The notes under the pieces were generated by a model that did no database searches, had not been told where the DNA came from, and saw only the letters and a program-made list of their open reading frames with translations. DNA of 64,000 nt, from contig CP138906.1 in assembly GCA_033977085.1 (NCBI GenBank), positions 1,922,001 through 1,986,000 on the forward strand, in the 5' to 3' direction. This document shows, piece after piece, positions 52,697-64,000 of the stretch. Every line of letters begins with the position of its first letter. The first letter of the stretch is position 1. The position numbers and the translations under genes are program-made. The stretch comes from Apirhabdus apintestini. Lineage in GTDB: Bacteria; Pseudomonadota; Gammaproteobacteria; Enterobacterales; Enterobacteriaceae.

Positions 52697-53608
52697 CTAC
52701 TCCGTCAGATGAAGGAAAGCGGCGCCGCGCATACCGCCAGCGTCGCCGTGGCGCGCGAGCGCTATGCGCGGAATGCGCGCCGCAGGCAACAGCACAGAGG
52801 CCAGGTTCTCGGGCAGCGCCTGCGCCAGCCAGGAAAACCGGGATAACCCTCCGCCTAATACCACAATGTCCGGATCGAACGCGGTCAGGAGATTACCCAG
52901 ACACACGGCCAGCAGCGCGAGATAGCGGGCGACGTGCCGGCGGGCCTGCGCCTCGCCCTGCTCCCATGCAGTAATAATCGTCGGCGCGTCCAGCGCCTGC
53001 TGGTAGAAATGCTGGTATAGCCAGGCAAAACCGCGCTCTGAAAGGTAATTTTCCATGCAGCCGCGCTGACCGCAGGCGCAGTGGATCAGGGGAATATCGA
53101 GCTCCGAGGATCTCCAGCGCATCAACGGGTAAGCGCATATGACCAAATTCAGCGCACAGACCGTTATATCCGCTAACGATGCGCCCATTCACCACCAGCC
53201 CGCCGCCCATCCCGGTGCCTAAAATAAGCCCCATCACAACCGGGGCGCTGCGAAATTCGTCGTCCCAGGCTTCGGATAGCGCGAAACAATTCGCATCGTT
53301 TTCAATGCGCACCTCGCGCGTTAGCAATCGGCTTAAATCCTCTGCCAGCGGGTGCCCGCTCGCAGCAGGCAGGTTTGCCGCGTAGAGCAGCCCTGCGCGG
53401 TGCGCGGCGTGCCGGGTATCCCGATCCCCACGCTCCCCGCTTCACCGTATTGCGCATCCATTTCTGTAACCAGCCGAATAATCGCCTGAATAAAACGGTG
53501 ATAGTCATCATGCGGCGTGGCGATACGCCGCTCCTGAAGCAACTGTCGCTGCGAGTTATATACTCCAAGCGCGATTTTGCTGCCGCCGATATCAAAACCG
53601 TAGTACAT
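52697..53608 (-). pseudogene. nagK: nagK, N-acetylglucosamine kinase, two compensating frameshifts
   Basis: A ROK-family sugar kinase of about 303 residues. The ATP-binding start MYYGFDIGGSKIALGV, catalytic region GLILGTGMGGGL and zinc motif CACGQRGCMENYLS are visible. A G loss near 53393 (AQGLLYAANLPAASG expected) and a one-base gain near 53097 (GGAGCTCGATATT for GGAGCTGATATT) enclose about 98 codons out of frame. Start ATG 53608. It lies 16 bases after lolE and in front of cobB. Confidence 0.93.
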
Positions 53609-53624
53609 CCTTCCCCCGCTGCGC

Positions 53625-54870
53625 TTACTGGCCGCTTAAAACGCGGGCGGGATCGATATTGCTGGCACGCCTCGCAGGATACCGAGCTCGCAAGCAGACT
53701 CAGTGCCAGAGCGGTACCAAGGACGTAGACCACGTCCATCCAGTGCAACTCTGAAGGTAGAAAATCAATAAAATAGATTTTACCGGATAAGAAATGATGG
53801 CCGGATATACGCTCAATGAGCGCGATAATATCCGTCAGGCGCCAGGCGGCGAAGACGCCGATCGCAGCGCCAATGACGCTGCCAAACAGACCGGCCATCA
53901 GCCCATACCAGATAAACACGGCGCGGATAAGCCCGTCTTTTGCCCCCAGCGTGCGCAGCACCGCGATGTCACTGCTTTTATCCTTCACGGCCATCACCAG
54001 CGTCGAAACAATATTGAAACAGGCGACGCCGATAACTAACACCATCGCTAAATACATAATGGCGCGGATCATTTGAATATCGCGATACATATATCCATAG
54101 GTGCCAATCCAGCTTTTAATATAGACGTAAGCGTTAGTCACTTCTCCGGCAGCCCGCACGCGCTGATTTGCTTTAAATACGTCATCCACTTTAACGGCGA
54201 TACCTGTGACACTGTCACCCATACCGAGGTATTGCTGCGCATCCTGCAGCGGTATCATGGCGAAATTATGGTCGAGTTGGCCGCTAAGCTGCAAAATACC
54301 CTGAACCTGCATACGCACTCGCTTTGGCTGGCGCAAATCGTGTCCGGCATCGGTATTCGGGATCATGATGGAGATCCAGTCGCCGCGCTTTACCTTGAGC
54401 GACTGCGCCACGCCGCCGCCGATGATAATTTGCTGCGCACCGGCGTGGAAACCGCCCCAGGCGCCGTCTTGTACAAAGCGCGGCAGCGTGCTCAGTCGCA
54501 GTTCCTGTTCAGGGAAACGCCCTTTACCTGGATAGCGCGCATATTCGCGCCGCTTTCCACCAGCCCGGTAAAGTTTACGTACGGTGCCGCCGCTTCAATG
54601 CCGCTGACTTTCTCTATGCGAGAAAGCGTATCGCGCCAGCCTGAAAACGGCTGATTAACCGGTTCTATCTCCCCATGCGGCACCACCGCGAGGATGCGGT
54701 TATTCGAGCTCGCGCTCAAAACCGTTCATCGCGCTTAGCCCGACGATAAGCACCGCCACGCCCAGTGCAATGCCTATTGTGGAAATCACGGAGATAAGCG
54801 ATACCATTCCGCCGCGCCGCCGCCCGCGGCTAAAGCGCAGGCCAATCAACAGGGAAAGAGGCGCGGCCAT
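53625..54870 (-). pseudogene. lolE: lolE, lipoprotein-releasing ABC permease subunit, three frameshifts
   Basis: LolE binds outer-membrane lipoproteins in the inner membrane and, with LolC and LolD, passes them to LolA. Conserved: LSAMNGFEREL, FTGLVESGANMRAIQVKG and the final MacB-like helices (IMYLAMVLVIGVACFNIVSTLVM, LASWYPARRASNIDPARVL). Lesions: a gain near 54709 (GAGCTCGAATAAC for GAGCTCAATAAC), a T loss near 54509 and a gain near 53685 (GCGAGCTCGGTAT for GCGAGCTGGTAT). Start ATG 54870 overlaps the lolD stop. LolE is normally essential. Confidence 0.93.
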
Positions 54871-55572
54871 TACCGTGCCTCCGCAAACGGCGCTGCACCG
54901 CTAAGCTGCCCGTCACGCATTTCCAGACGCTGGATCATACGCTGCGCCAGGTGCAAATCGTGGGTAACAACCAGGAACGCGGTACCTTGTTTTTCGTTGA
55001 GAAGGCCCAGTAGGTTAAAAATGGCGTCCGCATTGCGCGCATCCAGGTTGCCGGTGGGTTCATCCGCCAGCACCAAACGCGGGTTATTCACGAGCGCGCG
55101 CGCGATAGCCACGCGCTGGCGCTCTCCGCCGGAAAGTTCAGAGGGGCGATGCCCGGCCCGATGCTCTAAGCCGACCGCCGCCAGCATTTCCTGCGCGCGC
55201 GCGGTAATCTGCGCCCCTTCTGGCGCCCAATCAACAGCGGCATGGCGACGTTTTCCAGCGCGGTGAAATCCGGCAGCAGGTGGTGGAACTGATAGATAAA
55301 ACCAAGTTCCCGGTTACGCAGATCCGCTTTCTCAGCCCCGCTCATGCCGCTTAGCGAGCGCCCGTCAAAAATGACATCGCCGGACGTGGGAGTATCCAGG
55401 CCGCCGAGCAAATGCAGCAGGGTGCTTTTCCCCGAGCCAGAGCCCCGACAATCGCCATCATATCGCCGCGCTGTACGCTAAAGCTGACATCATGCAGGAC
55501 ATCCGTTTTCACGTTGCCTTCCTGATAACGTTTGCACAATTTATCGCACTGTAGCAGAACAGAGTTACTCAT
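54870..55572 (-). pseudogene. lolD: lolD, lipoprotein-releasing ATPase, two frameshifts
   Basis: The ABC ATPase of the Lol transporter, about 233 residues. Walker A spans the first break (one G lost near 55443; GGSGSGKSTLLHLLGGLD expected). A second G loss near 55218 restores GAQITARAQEMLAAVGL. The signature LSGGERQRVAIARALVNNP and Walker B LVLADEPTGNLD are intact. Start ATG 55572 overlaps the lolC stop. Confidence 0.94.
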
Positions 55573-56764
55573 AGCGTAAAGCCTCGGCGGGTTGAGTGGC
55601 GGCAGCGCGCCAGGACGGATAAAACGTAGAAAGTAGTGCCACCAGCATCGCCGCAGCGGCAATCGCAACCACCTGCAGCGGCTCAATGGCTACCGGCAGC
55701 GAGGCGCCATCGAGTGCGGCGCCGATAGCCGGCGCCAGCGTATTCAACTGACTGGCCAGAATAACACCCAGCACCGCGCCTAATAGCGCGCCAATAATAC
55801 CGGCGCTGGCGCCCTGCACCATAAAGACTGCCATAATCTGGCGGCGGGTTAACCCCTGAGTCTGTAAAATAGCCACCTCGCCCTGCTTTTCCATCACCAT
55901 TAATCCCAGTGAAGTAATGATGTTAAATGCAGCGACGGCGACTATCAGGCTCAGCAGCAGCCCCATCATGTTTTTTCCATTTTGACGGCCTGGAATAACT
56001 CGCCTTTGCGTTCACGCCAGTCTTTCAAAACCGTGCCCTGCGGGCGCGCCTGCTCGGATAGCACGTCTACCGCCAGCGGATTGTTCAGATACAAACGCCA
56101 GCCGGTAATGTTACCTGCGGGATAGCGCATTAAGCGCGAGGCGTCCTGGATATTGACCAGCATCTGGTAACTGTCCACTTCGCTATTCGCCGCGAAGGTT
56201 CCAATAACGGTAAACAGGCGCTGGCTCGGTAAGCGCCCCATTGGCGTAAACTGGCTGGCGGAGGGCACCATCAGGCGAATGGTATCGCCACGGCGCACGC
56301 CCAACTGGCTGGCTAGCTGTTCACCTAAAATTACATTGTACTGGCCGCCAGCTAACGCGCGCTGCTCCACATTCGTCAGATAAGGCGTGAGCGGATCACG
56401 GCGTGCGGGATCGATTCCCAGCATGACGCCAACCGCTAGCGCTGCGCGCGCTTTGCAGTACCACATCGCCGGTAGTAAGCGGCGCGGTCGCTGAAACGCC
56501 CTGCAGTTTTAGATTATCGGCAGGAAAGCGCCGGGGGTCGATAGAGCCGGAATCAGAGGTGATGAGAGCCTGAGGCATTAAACCCAGGATGGTATTTTGT
56601 AATTCACGCTCAAACCCGTTCATCACTGACAGCACCGTAACCAGCGCCATTACGCCAAGCGTAATGCCGATAGTGGAGAGCCATGAGACGAAACGACCAA
56701 AGCGGTCTGCTGCGCGCCCGCGCATATAACGCAGGCCAATGAATAACGCCACTGGTTGATACAT
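55565..56764 (-). pseudogene. lolC: lolC, lipoprotein-releasing ABC permease subunit, two frameshifts
   Basis: About 400 residues with one N-terminal and three C-terminal membrane segments around a periplasmic domain that recruits LolA. Conserved: PVALFIGLRYMRGRAADRFGRFVSWLS, VLSVMNGFERELQNTILGLMPQAL and the final LPVAIEPLQVVAIAAAAM then PSWRAAATQPAEALRYE. Lesions: loss of one GC unit from a GC repeat near 56448 and of one A near 55976 (MEKNMMGLLL expected). First gene of lolCDE-nagK-cobB. Confidence 0.94.
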
Positions 56765-57063
56765 GAAGTTCGTGTAACCGCGTTTTGGCAAATTGAAGGG
56801 AAGTATATCCACGATACCGTAACAGGTAAATGAATTATAACGTTTTTTTAAAGTCTTACCCAGCAGAAAGGCAATTGCAAATCAATAAGATAAGTGCCTT
56901 CTCCGCTCATTTTAACCCGGGAATGTTTAATAATTCCGCCTTAACATCAGCCTGATCTTTTTCCTAAATTTACCAAAAACCGATAAAAACAGACAAATGG
57001 AGTAAAACCTCAGCCATAGTTTTCCCGGGATCAACGCTCTTTTACCGTTAAACCAACCGCTGG

Positions 57064-58133
57064 ATGAGTATGAAAAATAAGCATCTCTGGATAAACCAGA
57101 TTAAGGGAATGTGTATCTGCCTGGTGGTGATTTATCACTCGGTTATCACATTTTATCCACATATTATCTCTTCACTTCAGGGGCATGCTGTCTATCTCGC
57201 CAAGCTCTGGATTTATGGCAATTTATATCTGGCGCCGTTTCGGATGCCGGTTTTCTTCTTTATTTCAGGCTTCCTGATTACGCGTTATATGAGTGAGGTG
57301 CCCTGGCGCGGGTGCGTCAATAAACGCGTGTGGAATATCGTATGGGTGTTTCTTTTATGGGGTCTGCTGCAATGGCTGTTTATTAGCCATATTAATCACT
57401 GGTTCTCAGACCCCGTCACGCACAATCCTGCCTCCAATGCCGCCTATGCGGCAACGCCCGGCCAGTTTATTCACAGCATGCTGACCGCCAGCACCAGCCT
57501 GTGGTATCTCTACGCCCTGGTGATTTACTTCGTTATCTGCAAACTGCTCTACGTCCACAAACGCTGGGCATTGCCTCTGCTTATCGCCGTAAGTATCGCA
57601 ATTAACTTTTGCCGCTGCCGTACTGGGGCATGAACAGCGTGGTGCGTAACGCGCCGTATTATGCGCTGGGAGCGTGGTACGGCGCACAATTGGTTGAAAT
57701 GATGAAGTTATGGCAAATTCGACGCAGTCTGATTTTGCTGACGGGCGCCGGGCTGGCGGCGGCGGTGCTCTATGCCATGAACGTTAATCTTCCGCTCTCA
57801 ATGCTGTCGATATTGCTTATCATGAAAGCGTTTTATAAGTTCGAGCAGAAAACGGGCAGCCATCCGCATTCGCTGTTCAATGTGATTGGCACCAATACCA
57901 TCGCCATCTATACCACGCACCGAATTTTAATTGAGGCGATGAGTCTGGTAGCCATTAGCTTATTCCGGCACCACCGTCTCCCCGGCGCGGTACACTATAT
58001 CGTATTGTTTGGTTATCCCTTAATGAGTCTTGGGATTTGTACTCTGTTCGGGCTTATCATGCGCCGCCTTTCCCACAGTCTGGCGGGCGATATGCTCTTT
58101 ACGCCGCCGCGCGAGCTGGTTACCGAGCGGTAA
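57064..58133 (+). pseudogene. ycfT: ycfT, acyltransferase-3 family membrane protein, one frameshift
   Basis: About 356 residues with around ten membrane segments. The family start WINQIKGMCICLVVIYHSVITFYP and RMPVFFFISGFLITRYM are intact, as is NTIAIYTTHRILIEAM. One T is lost near 57608 (NFLPLPYWGMNSVVRN expected). The start may be ATG 57064 or 57070. YcfT belongs to O-acyltransferase-like proteins; its substrate is unknown. It is divergent from lolC. Confidence 0.9.
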
Positions 58134-58378
58134 GGGCTTTTCTCCTCGCACCGGTACCGACAGAGCGGTAATTCAGTGCTACTGTCGGTATCATGCGCCT
58201 GCACCTCCCCTTTCTATCACCTTGTATTGTGCACGGCGCAATTGCCGCCACCCGCGCTGCCGCTTCACGCAGCGCATTACAGTAGTTGCCAATAAGATAC
58301 GTTCGGGGATAATAATGCACTCAGGTTTTCACACCATTCATCTCACTCGCGCGCAGTGCGGGTAACAGCAGAGCGTCT

Positions 58379-61300
58379 ATGTCTGAACAAAATCGATACA
58401 GCCTGCCCACAGCCGCAGGCGAACAGCGCCAGCTTGGCGAACTAACGGGCGCGGCCTGCGCCTGTGAAGTGGCAGAAATCGCAGAACGTCATCAGGGGCC
58501 GGTGGTTCTGATTGCCCCGGACATGCAAAACGCCCTGCGCCTTGAAGATGAAATCAAACAATTTACTCAGGAGTTAGTTACCCATCTTGCCGACTGGGAA
58601 ACGCTTCCATACGACAGTTTCTCACCGCATCAGGATATTGTTTCCGCCCGCCTTGCCACGCTCTATCAACTGCCATCCATGCGCCGCGGCGTACTGATTT
58701 TACCGGTGAATACGCTGATGCAGCGCGTATGCCCGCATAATTACCTGCACGGCCACGCACTGGTAATGCGTAAAGGTCAGCGCCTGTCGCGCGACACATT
58801 ACGCGAGCGGCTGGAGCAGGCCGGCTATCGGCATGTTGACCAGGTCATGGAGCACGGCGAATACGCGACGCGCGGCGCACTTCTGGACCTGTGGCCGATG
58901 GGCAGCGAACAGCCGTTTCGGCTGGACTTTTTCGACGACGAGCTGGATAGCCTGCGCCTGTTCGACGCCGACAGCCAGCGAACTCAGGAAGAGGTTGAGG
59001 CCATTAATTTGTTGCCTGCGCACGAATTTCCGACGGATAAAACTGCCATTGAGCTATTTCGCAGCCAGTGGCGCGATCGCTTTGATGTGCGGCGCGATGC
59101 GGAGCATCTCTATCAGCAGGTCAGTAAAGGCACGCTGCCGACGGGCATTGAATACTGGCAACCGCTGTTTTTCGCCGAGCCTTTATCGGCGCTGTTTAGT
59201 TACCTTCCGGCTAATTCTTTGCTGATTAATACCGGCGACCTTCAGGATAGCGCAACGCGGTTCTGGCAGGACGTGAATACCCGGTTCGAAAACCGGCGCG
59301 TCGACCCTATGCGTCCGCTTCTGGAACCTGATACGCTCTGGCTGCCCCCGGAAACGCTATACCGTGAGCTAAAAACTGGCCGCGCGTGCAGTTAAAAACG
59401 GAAACGCTGCCGAACAAAGCCGCCAACGTTAACCTTGGCTATCGGCCACTACCAAATTTAGCCGTTGAACCGCAGCAAAAAGCGCCGCTGGATAACCTGC
59501 GCCGCTTTCTCGACGCCTTTGACGGTTCAGTTATTTTCTCCGTAGAGAGCGAGGGGCGGCGTGAAGCGCTCGGCGAGCTGCTGGCACGCATTAAAGTCGC
59601 GCCCAAACGGCTATTGCAGCTCGAAGATGCACGGCCAGGGTATCCGGATTGATGATTGGCGCCAGCGAACACGGGTTTATTGATGAACCCCGCAGGCGGG
59701 CGCTAATTTGCGAAAGCGATATGCTGGGCGAGCGCGTCGCGCGCCGACGCCAGGAGAACCGCCGCACCATTAATCCGGATACGCTGATCCGTAACCTGGC
59801 CGAACTGCATCCCGGGCAGCCGGTGGTGCATCTGGAGCACGGCGTGGGTCGCTATGCTGGCCTGACAACGCTTGAAACAGGCGGCGTCACCGGAGAATAC
59901 CTTATGCTCATCTATGCGGGCGATGCAAAGCTGTATGTGCCGGTCTCGTCATTGCATCTTATTAGCCGTTACGCGGGCGGTGCGGAAGAAAACGCCCCGC
60001 TGCATAAGCTGGGCGGCGATGCCCGGAGCAAAGCCCGGCAAAAAGCGGCGGAAAAAGTACGCGATGTCGCCGCCGAGTTACTGGATATTTATGCGCGCCG
60101 CGCCGCCCGTGCCGGCTTTGCGTTTCGACACGATAAAGAGCAGTACCAGCGCTTTTGCGACGGCTTTCCTTTTGAAACCACGCCGGACCAGGCGCGCGCA
60201 ATTAACGCGGTGCTGAGCGATATGTGTCAGCCGCTGGCGATGGACCGGCTGGTGTGCGGCGACGTCGGTTTCGGCAAAACTGAGGTGGCGATGCGCGCGG
60301 CGTTTCTCGCCGTAGAAAATACGAAACAGGTCGCGGTGCTGGTGCCCACCACGCTACTGGCGCAGCAGCACTATGATAATTTTCTCGATCGCTTCGCCAA
60401 CTGGCCGGTTCGCATTGAGATGCTTTCCCGCTTTCGCAGTGCAAAAGAACAAAATCAGATTCTTGAACAGGCGGCCGAAGGCAAGATTGATATTCTGATT
60501 GGCACGCATAAATTACTGACCAGTGGGCTAAAGTGGCGCGATTTAGGGCTACTGATCGTCGACGAAGAGCACCGGTTTGGCGTGCGCCATAAAGAACGCA
60601 TTAAGGCGATGCGCGCCGACGTCGATATTCTGACGCTAACCGCGACCCCTATTCCGCGCACCCTGAATATGGCCATGAGCGGCATGCGCGATCTGTCGAT
60701 TATTGCCACGCCGCCGGCGCGGCGGCTGGCGGTAAAACCTTCGTGCGCGAATATGACAGCCTGGTGGTGCGTGAGGCTATCCTGCGTGAGACTCTGCGCG
60801 GCGGGCAGGTTTATTATTTATACAATGACGTCGAGAATATTCAAAAAGCGGCGGAAAGGCTCGCAGAGCTGGTACCAGAGGCGCGCATCGCCGTTGGCCA
60901 CGGGCAGATGCGCGAACGCGAACTGGAACGCGTGATGAATGATTTCCACCACCAGCGCTTTAATGTGCTGGTTTGCACCACCATTATAGAAACCGGCATC
61001 GATATTCCGACGGCCAATACCATTATTATTGAGCGGGCCGATCATTTCGGGCTGGCACAGCTTCACCAATTGCGCGGGCGCGTGGGGCGTTCGCATCATC
61101 AGGCCTATGCCTGGCTGTTGACCCCGCATCCTAAAGCGATGACCACCGACGCACAAAAGCGGCTGGAAGCGATCGCCTCACTTGAAGATCTCGGCGCCGG
61201 TTTCGCACTGGCGACTCACGATCTGGAAATCCGCGGAGCCGGCGAGCTATTAGGCGAAGGGCAAAGCGGACAAATGGAGAGTATCGGCTTCTCTTTGTAT

Positions 61301-61822
61301 ATGGAGCTGCTGGAAAACGCGGTCGATGCGCTGAAAGAAGGTCGGGAGCCGTCACTTGACGATCTCACCAGCCAGCAAACCGAGGTTGAATTGCGCATGC
61401 CGTCCCTGCTACCGCAGGATTTTATCCCGGATGTTAATACGCGTCTCTCCTTCTATAAGCGCATCGCCAGCGCCAAAGATGACGCAGAACTCAACGAAAT
61501 TAAGGTCGAATTGATCGACCGTTTCGGCACCCTTCCGGATGCCGCCCGTAATCTGCTGGATATTGCCCGGCTGCGGCAGCGGGCACAGTCGCTCGGCGTA
61601 CGAAAACTTGAGGCGAACGATAAAGGCGGGGTTATCGAGTTCAATGAAAAGAATCACATCGATCCTGCGTGGCTGATTGGTTTACTGCAACAAGAACCCC
61701 AGCGCTACAGGCTGGATGGGCCAACCCGCCTGCGTTTTACCCAAGAGTTGGCGGAGCGGAAAATTCGGCTCGACTGGGTGCAGAGTTTCCTCAATCAACT
61801 GGAAGTAAATGCGATAGCCTGA
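58379..61822 (+). pseudogene. mfd: mfd, transcription-repair coupling factor, three frameshifts
   Basis: About 1148 residues. Mfd pushes stalled RNA polymerase off lesions and recruits UvrA. The UvrB-homologous N-terminus, the RNA polymerase-binding region after VVHLEHGVGRYAGL, the translocase motifs GDVGFGKTEVAMRAAF, LLIVDEEHRFGVRHKE and TLTATPIPRTLNMAMSG, and RIAVGHGQMRERELE are clear. Breaks: an A loss near 59373, a G loss near 59634 and an A loss near 60737 (AVKTFVREYDSLVV expected). It ends NQLEVNAIA-stop. Confidence 0.95.
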
Positions 61823-61844
61823 CGCTGCTGGATTGCCTGACTTA

Positions 61845-61884
61845 AAAACCCCTTATCGGCAGGTACCTGCCGATAAGGGGTTTT
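61845..61884. terminator. bidirectional terminator after mfd
   Basis: A perfect palindrome, with arms from AAAACCCCTTATCGGCAGGT to its exact complement, flanked by A and T runs. It lies 22 bases after the mfd stop. Confidence 0.92.
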
Positions 61885-62325
61885 GCATTTCATCTGAAAG
61901 AATATACGCCACGGGCTGAAAACGCCCCGCCGCCGGTGAAGAAGTAGATTGCCGGTACAGGCAGGTATTCACGATATTACGCCACCTCACCAAAATGCGG
62001 GCTTTATCGCCCCGCGATACGCCTTAATTGGACATGGTGAAGTGTGGAGTATAGATAAATCGTTGAACGGCATGACTCACCTGCCGATATACGGTTACGG
62101 CCACGAAAAACCGGCCCTGATTATGTTTCTGAAACAGTGAGCATACCAATCTCGCGATAGCATTATGCGGCTGCTCGCTATCGCGATGGTCGTCCTGCCA
62201 CTGGCCCTGGAGTGGCGAATATTCACCTTCTTATTTATTTTTATATTTATAAACAAAAACTAGCGGTAAAAAATGGCGATTTTAAGGTGAAATTCCAACA
62301 CATGTGAAAGCGCCGACTATTTCAC
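61885..62325. other. intergenic region between mfd and ycfJ
   Basis: No supported gene in about 440 bases. In E. coli ldtC (ycfS) and bhsA (ycfR) lie in this neighbourhood; I see no trace of either. A 63-codon frame at 61949-62140 has no family resemblance. Confidence 0.45.
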
Positions 62326-62865
62326 TCAGGCAGACTGATCCAGTTTTAGCTGCCCGTTTTTGTTAAGCGGTATTTGGCTGCCAGGATCGTTATCCATCCG
62401 GATTTTCCCGGTGCGGTTCCCTATTTTATAGGTGACATCGTAACCCACGCGCTTTTGCGTCTTATCATAAACGGTACGGCACCGGCGCTGCGCCGAGGAG
62501 CGGGTATCATTATCTTGCATCGCACCCTGAATTTGATTACCGGCGTAACCCCCGCCCAGCGCCCCTGCGACGGTCGCAACATCTTTGCCCCTACCGCCGC
62601 CAAACTGGTGCCCGATAACACCGCCAGCCACGGCCCCAAGTGCGGAACCAATTAAGCGATTTTCATCCTGCACCGGCGCCCGGTGCGCAACGGTAACATT
62701 TCGACAAACATTACGCGGGGTTTTTATCGTTTCATTAATCGGTTTCGCGGATACCACCTGCGCATACTGGGGAGCCGGACTAAAAACATCAAGCCCGGCC
62801 ACTGCGGCTACGCCCAGCGCCGCCGCGGCACCAATACCGATACCCGCCAACATTGATTTATTCAC
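62326..62865 (-). CDS. ycfJ: ycfJ, glycine-zipper 2TM-domain envelope protein
   Basis: Intact, 179 residues. An N-terminal hydrophobic anchor (IGIGAAAALGVAAVAGL) is followed by the glycine-zipper block LGAVAGGVIGHQFGGGRGKDV and AGALGGGYAGNQIQG, then a C-terminal beta region (YDVTYKIGNRTGKIRMD). The start is GTG at 62865 with GGAGG at good spacing, matching the E. coli start NKSMLAGIG. Function uncertain; related proteins stabilise the envelope. Confidence 0.9.
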   Translation of the reverse strand: MNKSMLAGIGIGAAAALGVAAVAGLDVFSPAPQYAQVVSAKPINETIKTPRNVCRNVTVAHRAPVQDENRLIGSALGAVAGGVIGHQFGGGRGKDVATVAGALGGGYAGNQIQGAMQDNDTRSSAQRRCRTVYDKTQKRVGYDVTYKIGNRTGKIRMDNDPGSQIPLNKNGQLKLDQSA

Positions 62866-63148
62866 ACAACCTCCTTCGCACAGTGTCATTGAACAATTCT
62901 GCAACATCATTAACACGCTCACCAATCAGAAACAGGATGAAAAATGCAGAATCATGCGTTAAGAAAGGGTATTTAGGAGTACTCCCACTTTCACTGTGGA
63001 GTGCGAATAGATATCAGCTGCCCCTATAAAGTTGATTGTCGGGCGCTTTCTTGCGACTAATAATGACATAAATGAAGAATTGAGCGCAGAGAGAGAGATT
63101 GAACGTGGGGCGAAAATATGCGCCCCGGAAGGGCGCATATCGCGGTTA

Positions 63149-64000
63149 TTAATGCAATTTTAATCGCGGGCGGATCACCCGGTTAATACTGCCGACCAGT
63201 ATCATGAGGGCGGTTTTAAAATAACCGTGCAGCGCAACCTGATGCATACGATAAAGAGAAACATACACTAATCTCGCCATTCTGCCTTCAACCATCATAG
63301 AGCCACGCATCAGGTTGCCCATCAGGCTGCCTACGGTTGAAAAACGCGATAGCGAGACCAGAGAACCGTGATCCTTATACAGATAGCTTTTGAGTGCCCT
63401 TCCCCTACGCTGCGCTAAAATATTGTGCAATACGCACGACGCCATTTGATGAGCCGCCTGCGCGCGGGGCGGGACAAACCCGCCTTCCGGGCGTGGGCAA
63501 GACGCGCAGTCGCCAATGGCGAAAATAGTCGCGTCGCGCGTGGTTTGTAGCGTCGGCTCAACCATAAGCTGGTTAATACGGTTGGTTTCCAGCCCGCCAA
63601 TTTCTTTCATAAAATCAGGCGCTTTAATGCCTGCCGCCCATACCATGAGGTCGGCCTGAATAAATTCACCGTCTTTGGTATTTAATCCATCGGCCTGCGC
63701 GCTGGTCACCATGGTTTGGGTTAACACCCGTACGCCAAGCTGCGTTAACTCACTGTGCGCCGCGTTTGAGATACGGGGCGGCAGCGCCGGGAGAATGCGC
63801 TCACCGGCCTCAATTAGGGTCACATTAAGCGCCTCGCTGGTCAGGCCTTTATAGCCATAACTGTGCAGCTGTTTCACCGCATTATATAACTCCGCAGAAA
63901 GCTCTACGCCGGTTGCACCACCGCCAACGATTGCAATATTGACCTTTCCGCCAGCGCTCGCGTTCGCCGAATATTTTAAAAACAAATTCAGCATCTGCTG
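63149..64000 (-). CDS. ndh: ndh, NADH dehydrogenase II, C-terminal part cut by window edge
   Basis: The right edge cuts the N-terminal part. The visible 283 residues include the NAD-binding GGKVNIAIVGGGATGVELSAEL, FAD-contacting DATIFAIGDCASCPRPEGG and the membrane-associating C-terminus ending RVIRPRLKLH. Ndh transfers electrons from NADH to quinone without pumping protons. No frame break in the visible part. Confidence 0.95.
   Translation of the reverse strand, partial: QQMLNLFLKYSANASAGGKVNIAIVGGGATGVELSAELYNAVKQLHSYGYKGLTSEALNVTLIEAGERILPALPPRISNAAHSELTQLGVRVLTQTMVTSAQADGLNTKDGEFIQADLMVWAAGIKAPDFMKEIGGLETNRINQLMVEPTLQTTRDATIFAIGDCASCPRPEGGFVPPRAQAAHQMASCVLHNILAQRRGRALKSYLYKDHGSLVSLSRFSTVGSLMGNLMRGSMMVEGRMARLVYVSLYRMHQVALHGYFKTALMILVGSINRVIRPRLKLH

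Noticed and set aside
61949..62140. 63-codon frame between mfd and ycfJ
   Set aside because: No ribosome site or similarity, and it does not match ldtC or bhsA.

Overview
The window is chromosomal DNA of a gamma-proteobacterium in the family Enterobacteriaceae. Nearly every gene has a clear Escherichia coli counterpart, but the proteins differ enough that this is a relative rather than E. coli itself. No tRNA, rRNA or CRISPR array was seen.

Layout. Positions 1-27640 correspond to the E. coli 39-40 min region: ynjB-ynjC-ynjD-ynjE transporter and rhodanese genes, an IS100-like (IS21-family) element, ynjF-ynjA, nudG, ynjH, ydjA-selD-topB, sppA, ansA-pncA, yeaC, msrB, gapA, yeaD, mipA, yeaG-yeaH, nimR/nimT and yeaO. 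Positions 27641-33330 are a lower-GC accessory stretch: a small decayed hypothetical gene, a secreted DUF1120 protein, umuDC with a LexA box, and a previously unannotated-looking short gene encoding a double-glycine-leader, bacteriocin-like peptide. Positions 33333-64000 correspond to the E. coli 25-26 min region: icd, rluE, nudJ-mnmA-hflD-purB, phoPQ with a PhoP box, roxA, pepT, potABCD, a second IS100-like copy inside cobB, nagK, lolCDE, ycfT, mfd, ycfJ and ndh. Relative to E. coli, two distant blocks are joined, and gdhA, yeaE, ldtC (ycfS) and bhsA (ycfR) are missing from their usual places.

Functions. The genes cover import (ynjBCD, potABCD), central metabolism (gapA, icd, purB, ansA, pncA), lipoprotein export (lolCDE), DNA repair and damage tolerance (mfd, umuDC, topB, nudG), Mg2+/acid sensing (phoPQ), tRNA/rRNA modification (mnmA, rluE, selD), oxidative repair (msrB) and NAD metabolism (cobB, ndh).

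Quality warning. More than half of the genes carry frameshifts, including genes normally essential or near-essential (gapA, lolC, lolD, lolE). The great majority can be explained as loss of one base from a homopolymer. A smaller set is a one-base gain that always creates the string GAGCTCG. Protein similarity is intact on both sides of each break and nonsense codons are almost absent. This fits uncorrected long-read consensus error better than true gene decay, although very recent mass pseudogenisation cannot be excluded from sequence alone. Genes with such breaks are listed as pseudogene, with the probable original reading described.
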